DNA of 37,418 bases from NCBI RefSeq assembly GCF_008042075.1, contig NZ_RDBN01000037.1:1478529-1515946 (forward strand), in the 5' to 3' direction. Below are positions 24,623 through 33,158 of the stretch, piece by piece (the first letter of the stretch is position 1; each line of letters starts with the position of its first letter). The notes under the pieces are model-generated. The model saw nothing but the letters and a program-made list of their open reading frames with translations. It was not told where the DNA came from and ran no database searches. The translations under genes were made by a program, and so were the position numbers. This DNA is from Streptomyces sp. UW30. GTDB taxonomy: Bacteria > Actinomycetota > Actinomycetes > Streptomycetales > Streptomycetaceae.

Positions 24623-25540
24623 ATGAACGCCAACTCCACGCGCGGCGCCCTGCTCGCCGCGTTCGCCTGCGTCCTCGTCGGAGGGTCCTTCACCGCCAAC
24701 AGCCTGCTCGGCGACTACCCGTACGCGGGCGGCCAGTTCCTCCGCTACGCCCTGGCGTGCCTGCTGCTCCTGCCGCTCGCCGGGCCGGGTTCCGGGGCCC
24801 GGCTCCGCGCGCTCACGGCCCGCCAGTGGGCCCGCCTCGCCCTGCTCGCGGCCCTCGGCATGGTCGGCTTCAACCTCGCCGTCATCGCCGCCGAACGCAC
24901 CGCCGAACCGGCCGTTCCCGGCGTTTTCGTCGGGTGCGCACCCGTCGTCGTGGCCGTGCTCGTGCCCGTCCTGGAGGGGCGCAGGCCCCAACGCGTCGTC
25001 CTGAGCGGCGCGTTGCTCGTCGTGGCCGGCGCCTGCACGGTCCAGGGTTGGGGGCGCACGGACGGCACCGGCATCGCCTTCTCGGTGTGCGCGCTGGTGG
25101 GCGAGGTGGCGTTCGCCGTGCTCGCCGTACCCGTCCTGCGGCCGCTCGGCCCGCGTCTGCTGTCCGCCACCGTGTGCGGCGCCGCGGCCGTCGAGTCGGC
25201 GGCGGCCGGGGTGATGCTCGACGGCGCCGCCTGGCTGCGCCGACCGGACGCCACCGAGACCGCGGCCCTGCTGTGGCAGGCGGCGATCGTCACCGTCGTC
25301 GGCTTCGTGTGCTGGTACATGGGCATGCAGCGGATCGGCGCCGAACGGGCCACGCTGTTCTCCGGACTCATCCCCGTCGCCGCGGCCTGCACCGCCCCGC
25401 TCGTCGGAACCGGTTCCTACGGCGTAGCGCAGGCCGTGGGCAGCGCGCTGGTCGGCGCCGGAGTCGTCCTGGGATGCCGTACGCGCCCATCGCCCCCGCG
25501 ATACGAGGGGTTGCCTGCGTTGGCGCGTAAACAGGTATGA
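24623..25540 (+). CDS. EamA/DMT-family transporter
   Basis: This 305-residue inner-membrane protein has about ten hydrophobic helices in two related halves. The N-terminus reads ALLAAFACVLVGGSFTANSLL with QFLRYALACLLLLPL, and the second half ends in FSGLIPVAAACTAPLVG. That is the EamA (RhaT/DMT) pattern. Substrates of the family include amino acids and metabolites. The start is the ATG at 24623, close to the putative -10. Controlled most likely by the divergent MocR gene. Confidence 0.88.
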   Translation: MNANSTRGALLAAFACVLVGGSFTANSLLGDYPYAGGQFLRYALACLLLLPLAGPGSGARLRALTARQWARLALLAALGMVGFNLAVIAAERTAEPAVPGVFVGCAPVVVAVLVPVLEGRRPQRVVLSGALLVVAGACTVQGWGRTDGTGIAFSVCALVGEVAFAVLAVPVLRPLGPRLLSATVCGAAAVESAAAGVMLDGAAWLRRPDATETAALLWQAAIVTVVGFVCWYMGMQRIGAERATLFSGLIPVAAACTAPLVGTGSYGVAQAVGSALVGAGVVLGCRTRPSPPRYEGLPALARKQV

Positions 25541-25605
25541 AAGCCCGCAGGGAAGGAGCCGGCTGAAGCCCGCCCCTCGCATCGCACGCGCATTCCTGGA
25601 GCCCC

Positions 25606-26100
25606 GTGGACGCCAAGAACCGATTCGAGACGAAGACCACCTTCGCATTCTCCCGAATGGAATGGCTGGCCTTTCTGGTCGTTTCCCTCGTGCTCGCTTT
25701 TCAGCACCTTTCGGAAATCCGCTGGGGCGTCTTCGTGGCGCTCTTCGCGGTGATCGACGTCATCGGCTACATTCCCGGCGCGATTCGCTACCGGCGCAGC
25801 CCGGACAAGCGCATCGCACGCGGCTATTACGTGGCCTACAACATCATGCACAGCCTGGTCACGGCGGGTGTCATCGCCGGGGCGTGGGTCCTGTTCGCCG
25901 GGCCGGAATGGGCCCTGCTCGCCCTGCCCATCCACCTCCTGGGGGATCGAGCCCTGTTCGGGAATTCGTTCAAACCCTTCGGTGTCGCCTTCGAACCGGA
26001 AACACACCCCGCCTATCGACGGTTCGAGCAGCAATACCGGACCGAATTCGCCGAAGAGGCCCGGCGTCAGGAGGAGGGCTCACGTGTCGTCCGTGCTTGA
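25606..26100 (+). CDS. Small membrane protein, DUF4260-like, candidate N-N bond-forming enzyme (VlmO role)
   Basis: This 164-residue protein starts with GTG. It has about three to four hydrophobic helices. Conserved-looking polar residues lie in or beside the membrane: FQHLSEIR, VIDVIGYIPG, YYVAYNIMHS and LPIHLLGDRALFGN, then KPFGVAFEPETH. The order D-GY-G, YN-H, H--DR-G and TH resembles DUF4260 as I recall it, and the His/Asp set suggests a metal site. As first gene of the cluster beside VlmA/VlmH-type genes, it is the best candidate for the VlmO step, which forms the N-N bond in valanimycin. Its wobble bases are more A/T-rich than its neighbours. Start and function are inferred. Confidence 0.55.
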   Translation: MDAKNRFETKTTFAFSRMEWLAFLVVSLVLAFQHLSEIRWGVFVALFAVIDVIGYIPGAIRYRRSPDKRIARGYYVAYNIMHSLVTAGVIAGAWVLFAGPEWALLALPIHLLGDRALFGNSFKPFGVAFEPETHPAYRRFEQQYRTEFAEEARRQEEGSRVVRA

Positions 26101-27046
26101 CACCCTCACCGAACACAGCGACAACCCCAGTTCCTTTCTCGCCCTGAACAGTGGGAACGAATATTTCCGCGACGAGCCGATCGACGGCGTGTGCGCCTAT
26201 CGCCGCGCCGGACGCCATGTCCTGCAATTCGGCGGCCCGTTCACCGCCCCCGAACACCGGGCGCGGCTGCTGGACTCCTTCGTCACACACGCGGGACGAC
26301 GCCTGGTCGCCGTGCAACTCCAGCGCGAGGACGCCGAGCTGTACGCCGGTCAGGGCTTCACGGTCAACCAGATCGGGGCGTCGTACGCCGTCGACCTCGC
26401 CCGTTTCACCCTGCGCGGCTCACGGTTCGTGCGGTTGCGGAACAAGATCTCGCGGGCCCGGCGCGCGGGTCTGGAAGTGGCCGAGGTCCACCCCGGCGAC
26501 GACGGCGCCGAACTGGACCGGGTCGACGAGCCCTGGCTCCGCGAAAAGGGCCGGCACGTCAAGGAGCTGCAGTTCCTCGTCGGCCAGCGGACCGGGCCGC
26601 TGCAACGCCACCGCCGGCTCTTCGTCGGGCGCGTCGACGGCGAAGCGGTCGGCTACATCAACTACTCGCCCGTCTACGGCAGCCGCCCCGGCTGGCTGCA
26701 CGACCTCAGCCGGCGAAGGCCCGACGCGCCGCCCGGCGTGATGGAGGCACTCAACGCCACCGTCATGGAACGTCTCGTGGCCGACGCCGCCGCCTGGCTG
26801 CACTTCGGCTTCACCCCGTTCACCGGGCTCGACCAGGAACACGAAGTACCCGGCCACAGCCGGATGTTCGCCCGGTTCGCCCGACTGCTCGCCGAGCGCG
26901 GCAAGGCGATCTACCCCGCCGCCTCCCAGCTCGAATACAAGGAGAAGTGGGCCCCGCACGTGGTCCTTCCGGAGTACATCGCCTTCCTGGGCAGGCCGCG
27001 CGTCCCCGCAGTGTGGCAACTGCTGCGCGCCACCAACGCCGTCTGA
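26084..27046 (+). CDS. VlmA-type aminoacyl-tRNA:hydroxylamine transferase (DUF2156 fold)
   Basis: This is a 320-residue protein starting at GTG 26084 behind GAGGAGG and overlapping the previous gene by 17 bases. The fold is the C-terminal catalytic part of phosphatidylglycerol lysyltransferases: RFVRLRNKISRARRAGLEV, LREKGRHVKELQFLVGQ, GYINYSPVYGSRPGWLHDLS and RRRPDAPPGVMEALNATV. It lacks the membrane half. VlmA of the valanimycin pathway, of the same family, moves a seryl group from seryl-tRNA to an alkylhydroxylamine. Lying next to a VlmH-type gene, this is the strongest clue to the cluster's chemistry. The amino acid used is not shown by the sequence. Confidence 0.75.
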   Translation: MSSVLDTLTEHSDNPSSFLALNSGNEYFRDEPIDGVCAYRRAGRHVLQFGGPFTAPEHRARLLDSFVTHAGRRLVAVQLQREDAELYAGQGFTVNQIGASYAVDLARFTLRGSRFVRLRNKISRARRAGLEVAEVHPGDDGAELDRVDEPWLREKGRHVKELQFLVGQRTGPLQRHRRLFVGRVDGEAVGYINYSPVYGSRPGWLHDLSRRRPDAPPGVMEALNATVMERLVADAAAWLHFGFTPFTGLDQEHEVPGHSRMFARFARLLAERGKAIYPAASQLEYKEKWAPHVVLPEYIAFLGRPRVPAVWQLLRATNAV

Positions 27047-27145
27047 CGCCGCTGCGCCCACCGGCGCACGGCCACGCCACCGGGCCGCCCTCCCGCGCCG
27101 CCGTATGCCTGATGACCACCCCCCACCCCGGAGGACCGCAACCGC

Positions 27146-28279
27146 ATGAGATTCCTCGAGCGCGAACGCACCACCCTGGCCAAGCTGCTGCCGGACCTGG
27201 ACCCGGCCCTGCGCGAGACACCGCTCATGGAGCTGGAGCGGCGGGACAGCCCCGGCATCCGGTTCTTCCGGGACAGCGGCGGGCCGGGGCTGCTGGTCCC
27301 CGAGGCCCATCAGGGCCGGGGAGCCACGGCGTTGGACGCGGTGCGTGTGCAGCGGGCCATCGGCAGCCGCTCGCCGTCGCTGGCCGTGGCGACCACCATG
27401 CATCACTTCTCCATGGCCACACTCGTCGGCCTGGGCGACCGGGGCACAGGACTGGAGTGGCTGCTGATCGAAGGAGTGGCGGCCGACAACCGCGTCATCG
27501 CCTCCGGCTTCGCCGAGGGACGCCGCGGCGCCGGCATCCTCGAACCGACGATGACCGCCAAGGTCACCGAGGACGGCGTACACATCAGCGGCGTCAAACG
27601 GCCGTGCAGCCTGGCCCGCTCCATGGACGTGCTGACCGCCAGTGTCCTCGTGCCCCGCGAGGACGGGCAGGGGGACGAGCTCGCGGTCGCTCTGGTGCCC
27701 GCCGAGAGCGAAGGCGTCGGTGTCAGCGGCTTCTGGTCCAGCGCCTTCCTGGCCGGCGCCGAGAGTGACCAGGTCACCCTCACCGACGTCGTCGTACCGC
27801 CGGAGCTGCTGCTGCGTACCGCGGCCACCGCCCAAGGGGGGATCGACGAGCTCCAGACGGCCGGGCTGATCTGGTTCCAGCTGCTGATGACGGGCAGCTA
27901 CCTCGGCGCCGCCTCCGCCCTGGTCGAACGGGTGCTGCTCAACGACCGGATCCCCGAGCACGAGCGCGTACGGCTCTTCGTGGAGACCGAGGCCGCGGCG
28001 GCCGGCGCCGAGGGCCTCGCCCGCCGCGTCGACGACGGCGACCTCGGCGAGTCCGCGCTCGCCCAGGCGCTGTACGTCCGCTACGGCGTCCAGGACGTCA
28101 TCGCCCGGGTCGCCCCGCGCGCGGTCGAACTGCTCGGCGGGCTCAGCTTCATGACGTCCGACGATGTCGGCCATCTCGCAGCCTGCGCCAACGGACTGTC
28201 CCTGCACCCGCCGTCCCGGGCCAGGATGACCGGCCCCTTCGCCGACTACCTGGCCGACCGGCCGCTCGCGGTCGCCTGA
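27146..28279 (+). CDS. VlmH-type flavin-dependent amine N-hydroxylase (acyl-CoA dehydrogenase-like)
   Basis: This is a 377-residue member of the acyl-CoA dehydrogenase superfamily. It has FLERERTTLAKLL, LLVPEAHQGRGATALDAVRV (N-terminal helical domain), TTMHHFSMATLVGLG, a middle beta domain around GVKRPCSLARSMDVLTASVL, and C-terminal helices with VELLGGLSFMTSDDVGHL. VlmH (isobutylamine N-hydroxylase) belongs to this superfamily and uses reduced flavin from a partner reductase; such a reductase lies at 31239 in the same cluster. A true fatty acyl-CoA dehydrogenase is the alternative, but the neighbourhood favours hydroxylation of a long-chain alkylamine. Confidence 0.75.
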   Translation: MRFLERERTTLAKLLPDLDPALRETPLMELERRDSPGIRFFRDSGGPGLLVPEAHQGRGATALDAVRVQRAIGSRSPSLAVATTMHHFSMATLVGLGDRGTGLEWLLIEGVAADNRVIASGFAEGRRGAGILEPTMTAKVTEDGVHISGVKRPCSLARSMDVLTASVLVPREDGQGDELAVALVPAESEGVGVSGFWSSAFLAGAESDQVTLTDVVVPPELLLRTAATAQGGIDELQTAGLIWFQLLMTGSYLGAASALVERVLLNDRIPEHERVRLFVETEAAAAGAEGLARRVDDGDLGESALAQALYVRYGVQDVIARVAPRAVELLGGLSFMTSDDVGHLAACANGLSLHPPSRARMTGPFADYLADRPLAVA

Positions 28280-28335
28280 CCGGCGCCCGCACCCACCGCC
28301 CTGTGCCGGCCGAGACCTGTTGAGGGAGCACACCC

Positions 28336-29457
28336 ATGCCGCGACACCTCCCGCGTCCCACCGCCCCACCCGCCCCGAGGACCGGCGCACGCGACCGCCC
28401 GACCCTGCTGCTCACCGGAGGGACCGGCGTCCTCGGGCGGGCCCTGATCGACGAGTTGGCGGCCGACTTCGACCTGCTCTGCCTGCGCCGCAACCGCCCC
28501 CTGGGCGACCCGCGGGTGCGTGAGCTGCGGGGCGACCTCCTCGCCCCCCGCCTCGGCCTGAGCGCGCTCGCCTGGCACGAACTCGCCCTCGAAGTGGACG
28601 TCGTCCTGCACTCCGCCGCCGAGACCAACTGGCGCATGCCGCCCGCCGACATCGAACGGACGAACATCCTCGGCACTCAGGCCGTGCTCGACCTGGCCGC
28701 CCGCGCCGACGCGCCCCTGTACCTGGTGAGCACCGCGTTCGTGGCCAGCGCCCCGAGCGAGGAGGACGCGCGGCGCTTCCCGGGGGCCGCCGCCTATCTG
28801 GCCTCCAAGACCACGGCCGAACAACTGGTGCGCGAGGCCGACCTGCCCGGCGCGATCGTGCGCCCGTCCGTCGTGATGGGCGACTCCACGACCGGCCGGA
28901 TCGCCGGCCAGCAGGGCCTGACCAAGACCCTCGGCTCGATGGTCCTGGGACAGGTGCCGGTGCTGCCCGGCGCGCCCGACGCCCGCGTCGACATGGTCCC
29001 GCAGGACTACGTCACCCGGGCCGTCGGCGACCTCGTCCGCGGCGGGGTGAGCAGCGGCGAGTTCTGGCTCACCGCCGGCCAGGACGCGCCCCGGGTGCGC
29101 GAGATCGCGGACACCTGCGCGGAGTTCGCCGTACGCCGCGGCCTGCCCGCACCGCACCGGCCCCGGCTCATCCCCGTCGAGGCGGTGCACCGGCTGTTGC
29201 TGCCCATGCTGGAGGGCACAGCACTGCCCCAGGCCACCCGACGCAGGTTCCAGCACTACGCCGAGCTCCTGCTGGTCTTCCAGCGCGAGCTCCCCTTCGA
29301 CACCTCGCTCGGCCGGCCGCACTGCGGCACCCGCCTCAGCCACGCCGGCATCCGGGCCGCGCTCGTACGCAACCTGGAGAGCTGGGCCGACGACCACCCG
29401 GCCCTCCTCGCCCGCCACCGCACCGCCCGTACGACCCCGACCGAGGTGGCCTCATGA
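28336..29457 (+). CDS. Thioester-reductase-like NAD(P)H-dependent SDR (acyl thioester to aldehyde)
   Basis: This 373-residue extended SDR resembles reductase domains of carboxylic acid reductases and NRPSs. It shows TLLLTGGTGVLGRALIDEL (Rossmann, 27-34 region), DVVLHSAAETNW, STAFVASAPS and AYLASKTTAEQLV with the Y-x-x-x-K pair. No adenylation or carrier domain is attached, so the substrate is probably an acyl-ACP or acyl-CoA from primary metabolism. It would make a fatty aldehyde for the aminotransferase, whose start overlaps its stop (ATGA). Confidence 0.82.
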   Translation: MPRHLPRPTAPPAPRTGARDRPTLLLTGGTGVLGRALIDELAADFDLLCLRRNRPLGDPRVRELRGDLLAPRLGLSALAWHELALEVDVVLHSAAETNWRMPPADIERTNILGTQAVLDLAARADAPLYLVSTAFVASAPSEEDARRFPGAAAYLASKTTAEQLVREADLPGAIVRPSVVMGDSTTGRIAGQQGLTKTLGSMVLGQVPVLPGAPDARVDMVPQDYVTRAVGDLVRGGVSSGEFWLTAGQDAPRVREIADTCAEFAVRRGLPAPHRPRLIPVEAVHRLLLPMLEGTALPQATRRRFQHYAELLLVFQRELPFDTSLGRPHCGTRLSHAGIRAALVRNLESWADDHPALLARHRTARTTPTEVAS

Positions 29458-30737
29458 CGATCTCCCCGGACACGACGGCCGTACCCGCACAGGACGTCAC
29501 AGCCGAGTCCACCACCCTCGACCTGTACCTGCGCCACATCGGCTCCGGCCGAGCCGTCATGGGCCGCGTGCTCGGCGGCATGTCCGAGGTGCTCTCCGAA
29601 GGCCCCTGGATCCACACCGACGACGGCCGCAGGCTCCTCGACTTCGGCGGCTACGGCGTCTTCATCCTCGGCCACCGGCACCCGGCCGTCGTCGAGGCGG
29701 TGCACCGGCAGATCGACGTCCACCCGCTGGCGAGCCGGGTCTTCCTGGAGCCCGTCGCCGGGCGCGCCGCTCAGGCGCTGGCCGCCCACACCCCGCCGGG
29801 TCTGGACTACGTCCACTTCGTCAACTCCGGTGCCGAGGCCACGGAAGCCGCCCTGAAGCTGGCCCGCGCGCACGGCCGCAACGCGATCGTCACGACCCGC
29901 AAGGGCTTCCACGGCAAGACGCTCGGCGCCCTCAGCGTCACCGCCAACGCCACCTACCAGACGCCCTTCCAGCCGCTGCTGCCCGACACCACCCAGGTCG
30001 CCTACGGTGACGCCGGCGATCTCAAGCAGGCGCTGGCCGCCCGTCGCGACCGGGCCTGCGTCATCCTCGAACCGGTGCAGGGCGAGGGCGGCGTACACAT
30101 CCCGGAGCCCGGCTATCTCACCGAAGTCGCGGCCCTGTGCCGGGAGTTCGGCGCGCTCCTCGTCGTCGACGAGATCCAGACCGGGATGGGCCGGCTGGGC
30201 ACCTGGTGGGGCGTGGACGCCGAGGGGATCCGCCCGGACATGCTGCTGGTCGGCAAGGGGCTCAGCGGCGGCGTCGTACCGGTCGCCGCGATGGTCGCCA
30301 CGGCCGAGGCGTACGCCCCCTTCAGCCGTGACCCCTATCTGCACACCTCCACCTTCGGCGCCTCCCCGATCGCCTGCGCCGCCGCCCTCGCCGCCGTCGA
30401 GACCATGGAGCGCGAGGACACCGTGGCCCGCGCGGCGAGCCTCGGCGCGCGCATTCTGGCCGGCGTGCGGGCCACCTGTGAGCCGTACCGGGAGATCCTC
30501 GTCCAGGACGTGCGCGGACGCGGGCTGCTGATCGGCATCGAGTTCACCGAGGACCGGGCGGTCGGCGAACTCCTGCTGGAACTCATCGCACGCGGCGTCC
30601 TCGTCAACCACTCCCTCAACTCCACCCGCGTGCTGCGCCTGACTCCGCCCGCCGCCGTGGCGGACGACGCACTCGATCTGTTCTTCACCAACTTCGCCGA
30701 AGCACTGCACACGACGGCCGCCCGTATGGCCGGGTGA
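29454..30737 (+). CDS. Class III PLP aminotransferase
   Basis: This 427-residue class III aminotransferase has FVNSGAEATEAALKLARAHG, EPVQGEGGVHIPEPGYL, VVDEIQTGMGRLGTWWG and the PLP lysine K268 in LLVGKGLSGGVVPVAA. The family moves amino groups to aldehydes and ketones, such as omega-amine formation. Coupled to the reductase by a 4-base overlap, it most likely turns a long-chain aldehyde into the primary alkylamine that the VlmH-type enzyme hydroxylates. Confidence 0.88.
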   Translation: MTISPDTTAVPAQDVTAESTTLDLYLRHIGSGRAVMGRVLGGMSEVLSEGPWIHTDDGRRLLDFGGYGVFILGHRHPAVVEAVHRQIDVHPLASRVFLEPVAGRAAQALAAHTPPGLDYVHFVNSGAEATEAALKLARAHGRNAIVTTRKGFHGKTLGALSVTANATYQTPFQPLLPDTTQVAYGDAGDLKQALAARRDRACVILEPVQGEGGVHIPEPGYLTEVAALCREFGALLVVDEIQTGMGRLGTWWGVDAEGIRPDMLLVGKGLSGGVVPVAAMVATAEAYAPFSRDPYLHTSTFGASPIACAAALAAVETMEREDTVARAASLGARILAGVRATCEPYREILVQDVRGRGLLIGIEFTEDRAVGELLLELIARGVLVNHSLNSTRVLRLTPPAAVADDALDLFFTNFAEALHTTAARMAG

Positions 30738-30802
30738 GCCCGCGGCCCGGCAACTCGTCGTACCGGAACCGGAACCAACCCAGGAAAGGAACCGAACGAC
30801 CC

Positions 30803-31267
30803 ATGCGTCATGTGGTCCTGCACGCGATCGCCCACGGCTCGCAGCCGGCTGCCGTGTACCACCGCATCACCGACTTCCGCCGCTATCCCGAACTCACCGA
30901 CACCGTGCGCGAGGTCCGCGTGGACACGCTGGCCGACGGTTCGGTGGTGTCGGACTGGACCGTCTCCTTCCGCGACGGGCTGATGCGCTGGAGGGAACGC
31001 GACACGTTCGCACCGGACACCCTCACGCTCACCTTCGAGCAGCTCAGCGGCGACTTCCAGACCTTCGAGGGGAGTTGGCGCTGCGAACCGCGCGACGACG
31101 GCACGCTCGTCGTGTTCACCGCCGCCTTCGACCTCGGCATCCCGACCCTCGCGGAGATCCTCGACCCCGTCGCCGAGTCCACCCTGCGGACGAACATCGC
31201 CCGCATCCTGGCGGGCCTGGTGGGCGCGGAGGTGATCGATGAGTGCGCCGCCACCGCTCACGGCTGA
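30803..31267 (+). CDS. SRPBCC (polyketide cyclase/lipid-binding-like) protein
   Basis: This 154-residue START-like protein matches aromatase/cyclase SRPBCC patterns: VYHRITDFRRYPELTDTVREV, SDWTVSFRDGLMRWRERDTF, LTFEQLSGDFQTFEGSW and a C-terminal long helix. The ATG at 30803 is supported by an AGGAAAGGA run, though it is rather far upstream. It overlaps the flavin reductase gene by 29 bases. With no polyketide synthase in the cluster, it may bind a lipid-like intermediate or catalyse a dehydration or rearrangement. Its role is not known. Confidence 0.75.
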   Translation: MRHVVLHAIAHGSQPAAVYHRITDFRRYPELTDTVREVRVDTLADGSVVSDWTVSFRDGLMRWRERDTFAPDTLTLTFEQLSGDFQTFEGSWRCEPRDDGTLVVFTAAFDLGIPTLAEILDPVAESTLRTNIARILAGLVGAEVIDECAATAHG

Positions 31268-31802
31268 CCCCTCCCCGTACGACGACCCCCTGCACGACGA
31301 ACCCGGCCCCGGCGCCGCCCGCTGTCTCGGCCTCTACGCCAAACTGGCCGCCGGCGTGAGCGTCGTGACGGCCCGGGGCGAGGACGGGCCCCTCGGGATG
31401 ACGGTCTCCGCCGTGACCTCGCTGTCGGCGCGGCCACCGCTGCTCCTGGCCTGCCTGCGCGACGGCTCCCGCACCCTCGCCGCCGTCCGGTCCCACGGCG
31501 CCTTCGCGGTGCACCTGCTGCGCGAGGAACAGCACGACCTCGCAGGCCGGTTCGCGAGCCCGACGACGCCTGCCGCCCAGCGCTTCGCCGGTACGGACAC
31601 CCGGCAGGTCCTCGGCGTCCCGGTGATCGCGGGCGCGCTGGCCTGGTCGGTGTGCCTGGTGAAGGACGTACGCCGCTACGGCGACCACCACCTCGTCGTC
31701 GGTCAGGTCGCCGCCGTGCACGTGGGCGGCGGGCGCCCGCTGCTGTGGCACGACCGCCGGTTCAGGACGCTCTGCAAACTCGTGCCGGAGGGCGCCGAAT
31801 GA
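31239..31802 (+). CDS. Flavin reductase (VlmR role)
   Basis: This 187-residue flavin reductase domain protein (FMN-binding split barrel) reads YAKLAAGVSVVTARGEDGPLGMTVSAVTSLSARPP, in the family's usual pattern, then LLACLRDGSRTLAAVR and a C-terminal GDHHLVVGQVAAVHVG. It should supply reduced flavin to the amine N-hydroxylase, as VlmR does for VlmH. It overlaps the SRPBCC gene by 29 bases and the FAD oxidoreductase gene by 4 (ATGA). Confidence 0.85.
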   Translation: MSAPPPLTADPSPYDDPLHDEPGPGAARCLGLYAKLAAGVSVVTARGEDGPLGMTVSAVTSLSARPPLLLACLRDGSRTLAAVRSHGAFAVHLLREEQHDLAGRFASPTTPAAQRFAGTDTRQVLGVPVIAGALAWSVCLVKDVRRYGDHHLVVGQVAAVHVGGGRPLLWHDRRFRTLCKLVPEGAE

Positions 31803-33121
31803 CGCCGCCGGCGCACGGAACCCCGGCCTGGGACCTGCCCGACCTGCCCGCCCAGCCCCCGCTGCACGGCACCGGCACGGCGGACGTGGCGGTCGTCGGG
31901 GCCGGTCTGGCCGGCCTCGCCTGCGCCTACCACCTGGCCGAACGTGCCCCCGGCCGCGACATCGTGGTGATCGACGCCGAGGGCCCCGCCGCCGGGGCCA
32001 GTGGCCGGGGCACTGGGCTGCTGGGCCCGCGAGCCGGGCCCGCGATCGACCGCGCCGTACGCCGGCACGGGCCCTGGGCCGCACGCCGGATGCATCTGGC
32101 GAGCGTACGGGCGGTGCAGGAGGTCCTCGACCTGTGCGGGCGGCTCGACCTGCCGTGCGCAGTGCGGCCCGGCGCGCAGATCATGGCGACACGCGCACCG
32201 GCCGGCCTGGCGTCACTCGACCGGCAGGCCCGGGCCTACCGAGCGCTGGGCCTGGACGTGCCGGAGCTGTCCGGCGCCCAGGTACGCGCGCGCGTGGGCG
32301 TCCCGTACACCGCGGGGCTGCTGCACCGCACCGCCGCCACCCTCGACCCGGCTGCCCTCACCAGTGCCCTCGCCCGTGCCTGCGCCGCCAACGGCGTGCG
32401 GTTCCACGGGCGCAGCCCGCTGCTGGCCGTGCGCGCGGGGGAACGGGGCGGCTGCGAGCTGCTCTTCCCGCACGGCCGGCTCCGCGCCGGGCAGGCGGTA
32501 CTGGCCGTCAACTCCGCCGCCCGGTCCCTCGCCCTGCCGGTCGGCACGATCCTGCCGCTGGAGGTGTACGCCGTCGCCACCGCGCCCGTGAGCGACGCGG
32601 CGTACGAGGCGCTGGGCGGGCACGAGGGGTACGCCGTCGTCGACGCCTTGCCGATGGCCCCCTACTTCCGGCCGCTGCCCGACGGCGGGCTGGTGGCCGG
32701 CGGCGGCACGGTCACCCTGCCCGCCGGCCTCGGCGGCCCTCGGTTGCGCGCCGCGCGCGAGCGCGCCTGGGCGTGGCTGGGCCGCTGGGTGCGGTCCCTG
32801 CACCCCGAGCTGGCCCACCTGCCCGTCACCCACCGATGGTCGGGCCGCGTCGGCATGACCGGCGACGGGCTGCCGGTGGTCGGCCCCGTCCACGGCCTGC
32901 CCGGCTTCTGGTACATCGGCGGCTGCTGCGGCCACGGCCTGGCGATGTCGGTGGCCCATGGCGCACACGTCGCCGCGGCCCTCTCGGGGGAGCCGGAACC
33001 CACGGACCCGCTGCCCTGGCACCGCTGCGCCGCCCCGCGCATGCCGGTGAGCGGACCCGCCCGCCCCCTGCTGCGGACCTACCTGGACGCCCTCGGCCGG
33101 GCCACGCGGCGCACCTGCTGA
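31799..33121 (+). CDS. FAD-dependent oxidoreductase (DAO family)
   Basis: This 440-residue D-amino-acid-oxidase-type flavoprotein has the FAD site VAVVGAGLAGLACAYHL (GxGxxG at 34-39), a central beta domain, and the C-terminal FAD-contact segment GFWYIGGCCGHGLAMSVAHG. Such enzymes oxidise amines to imines. Here it may oxidise a hydrazine or the amino acid part on the way to an azo, hydrazone or azoxy product. The start is the ATG at 31799, overlapping the reductase stop. No other azoxy-forming oxidase is visible, which makes it of interest, but the substrate is unproven. Confidence 0.82.
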   Translation: MTPPAHGTPAWDLPDLPAQPPLHGTGTADVAVVGAGLAGLACAYHLAERAPGRDIVVIDAEGPAAGASGRGTGLLGPRAGPAIDRAVRRHGPWAARRMHLASVRAVQEVLDLCGRLDLPCAVRPGAQIMATRAPAGLASLDRQARAYRALGLDVPELSGAQVRARVGVPYTAGLLHRTAATLDPAALTSALARACAANGVRFHGRSPLLAVRAGERGGCELLFPHGRLRAGQAVLAVNSAARSLALPVGTILPLEVYAVATAPVSDAAYEALGGHEGYAVVDALPMAPYFRPLPDGGLVAGGGTVTLPAGLGGPRLRAARERAWAWLGRWVRSLHPELAHLPVTHRWSGRVGMTGDGLPVVGPVHGLPGFWYIGGCCGHGLAMSVAHGAHVAAALSGEPEPTDPLPWHRCAAPRMPVSGPARPLLRTYLDALGRATRRTC

Positions 33122-33158
33122 TCCCCACAGCCCTGTTCCCCCACACGGAGGTCGTTGC

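Noticed and set aside
27146..28279. Plain fatty-acid beta-oxidation acyl-CoA dehydrogenase
   Set aside because: Possible by fold, but the flavin reductase, VlmA-type transferase, reductase and aminotransferase around it make an amine N-hydroxylase more likely; kept only as an alternative.
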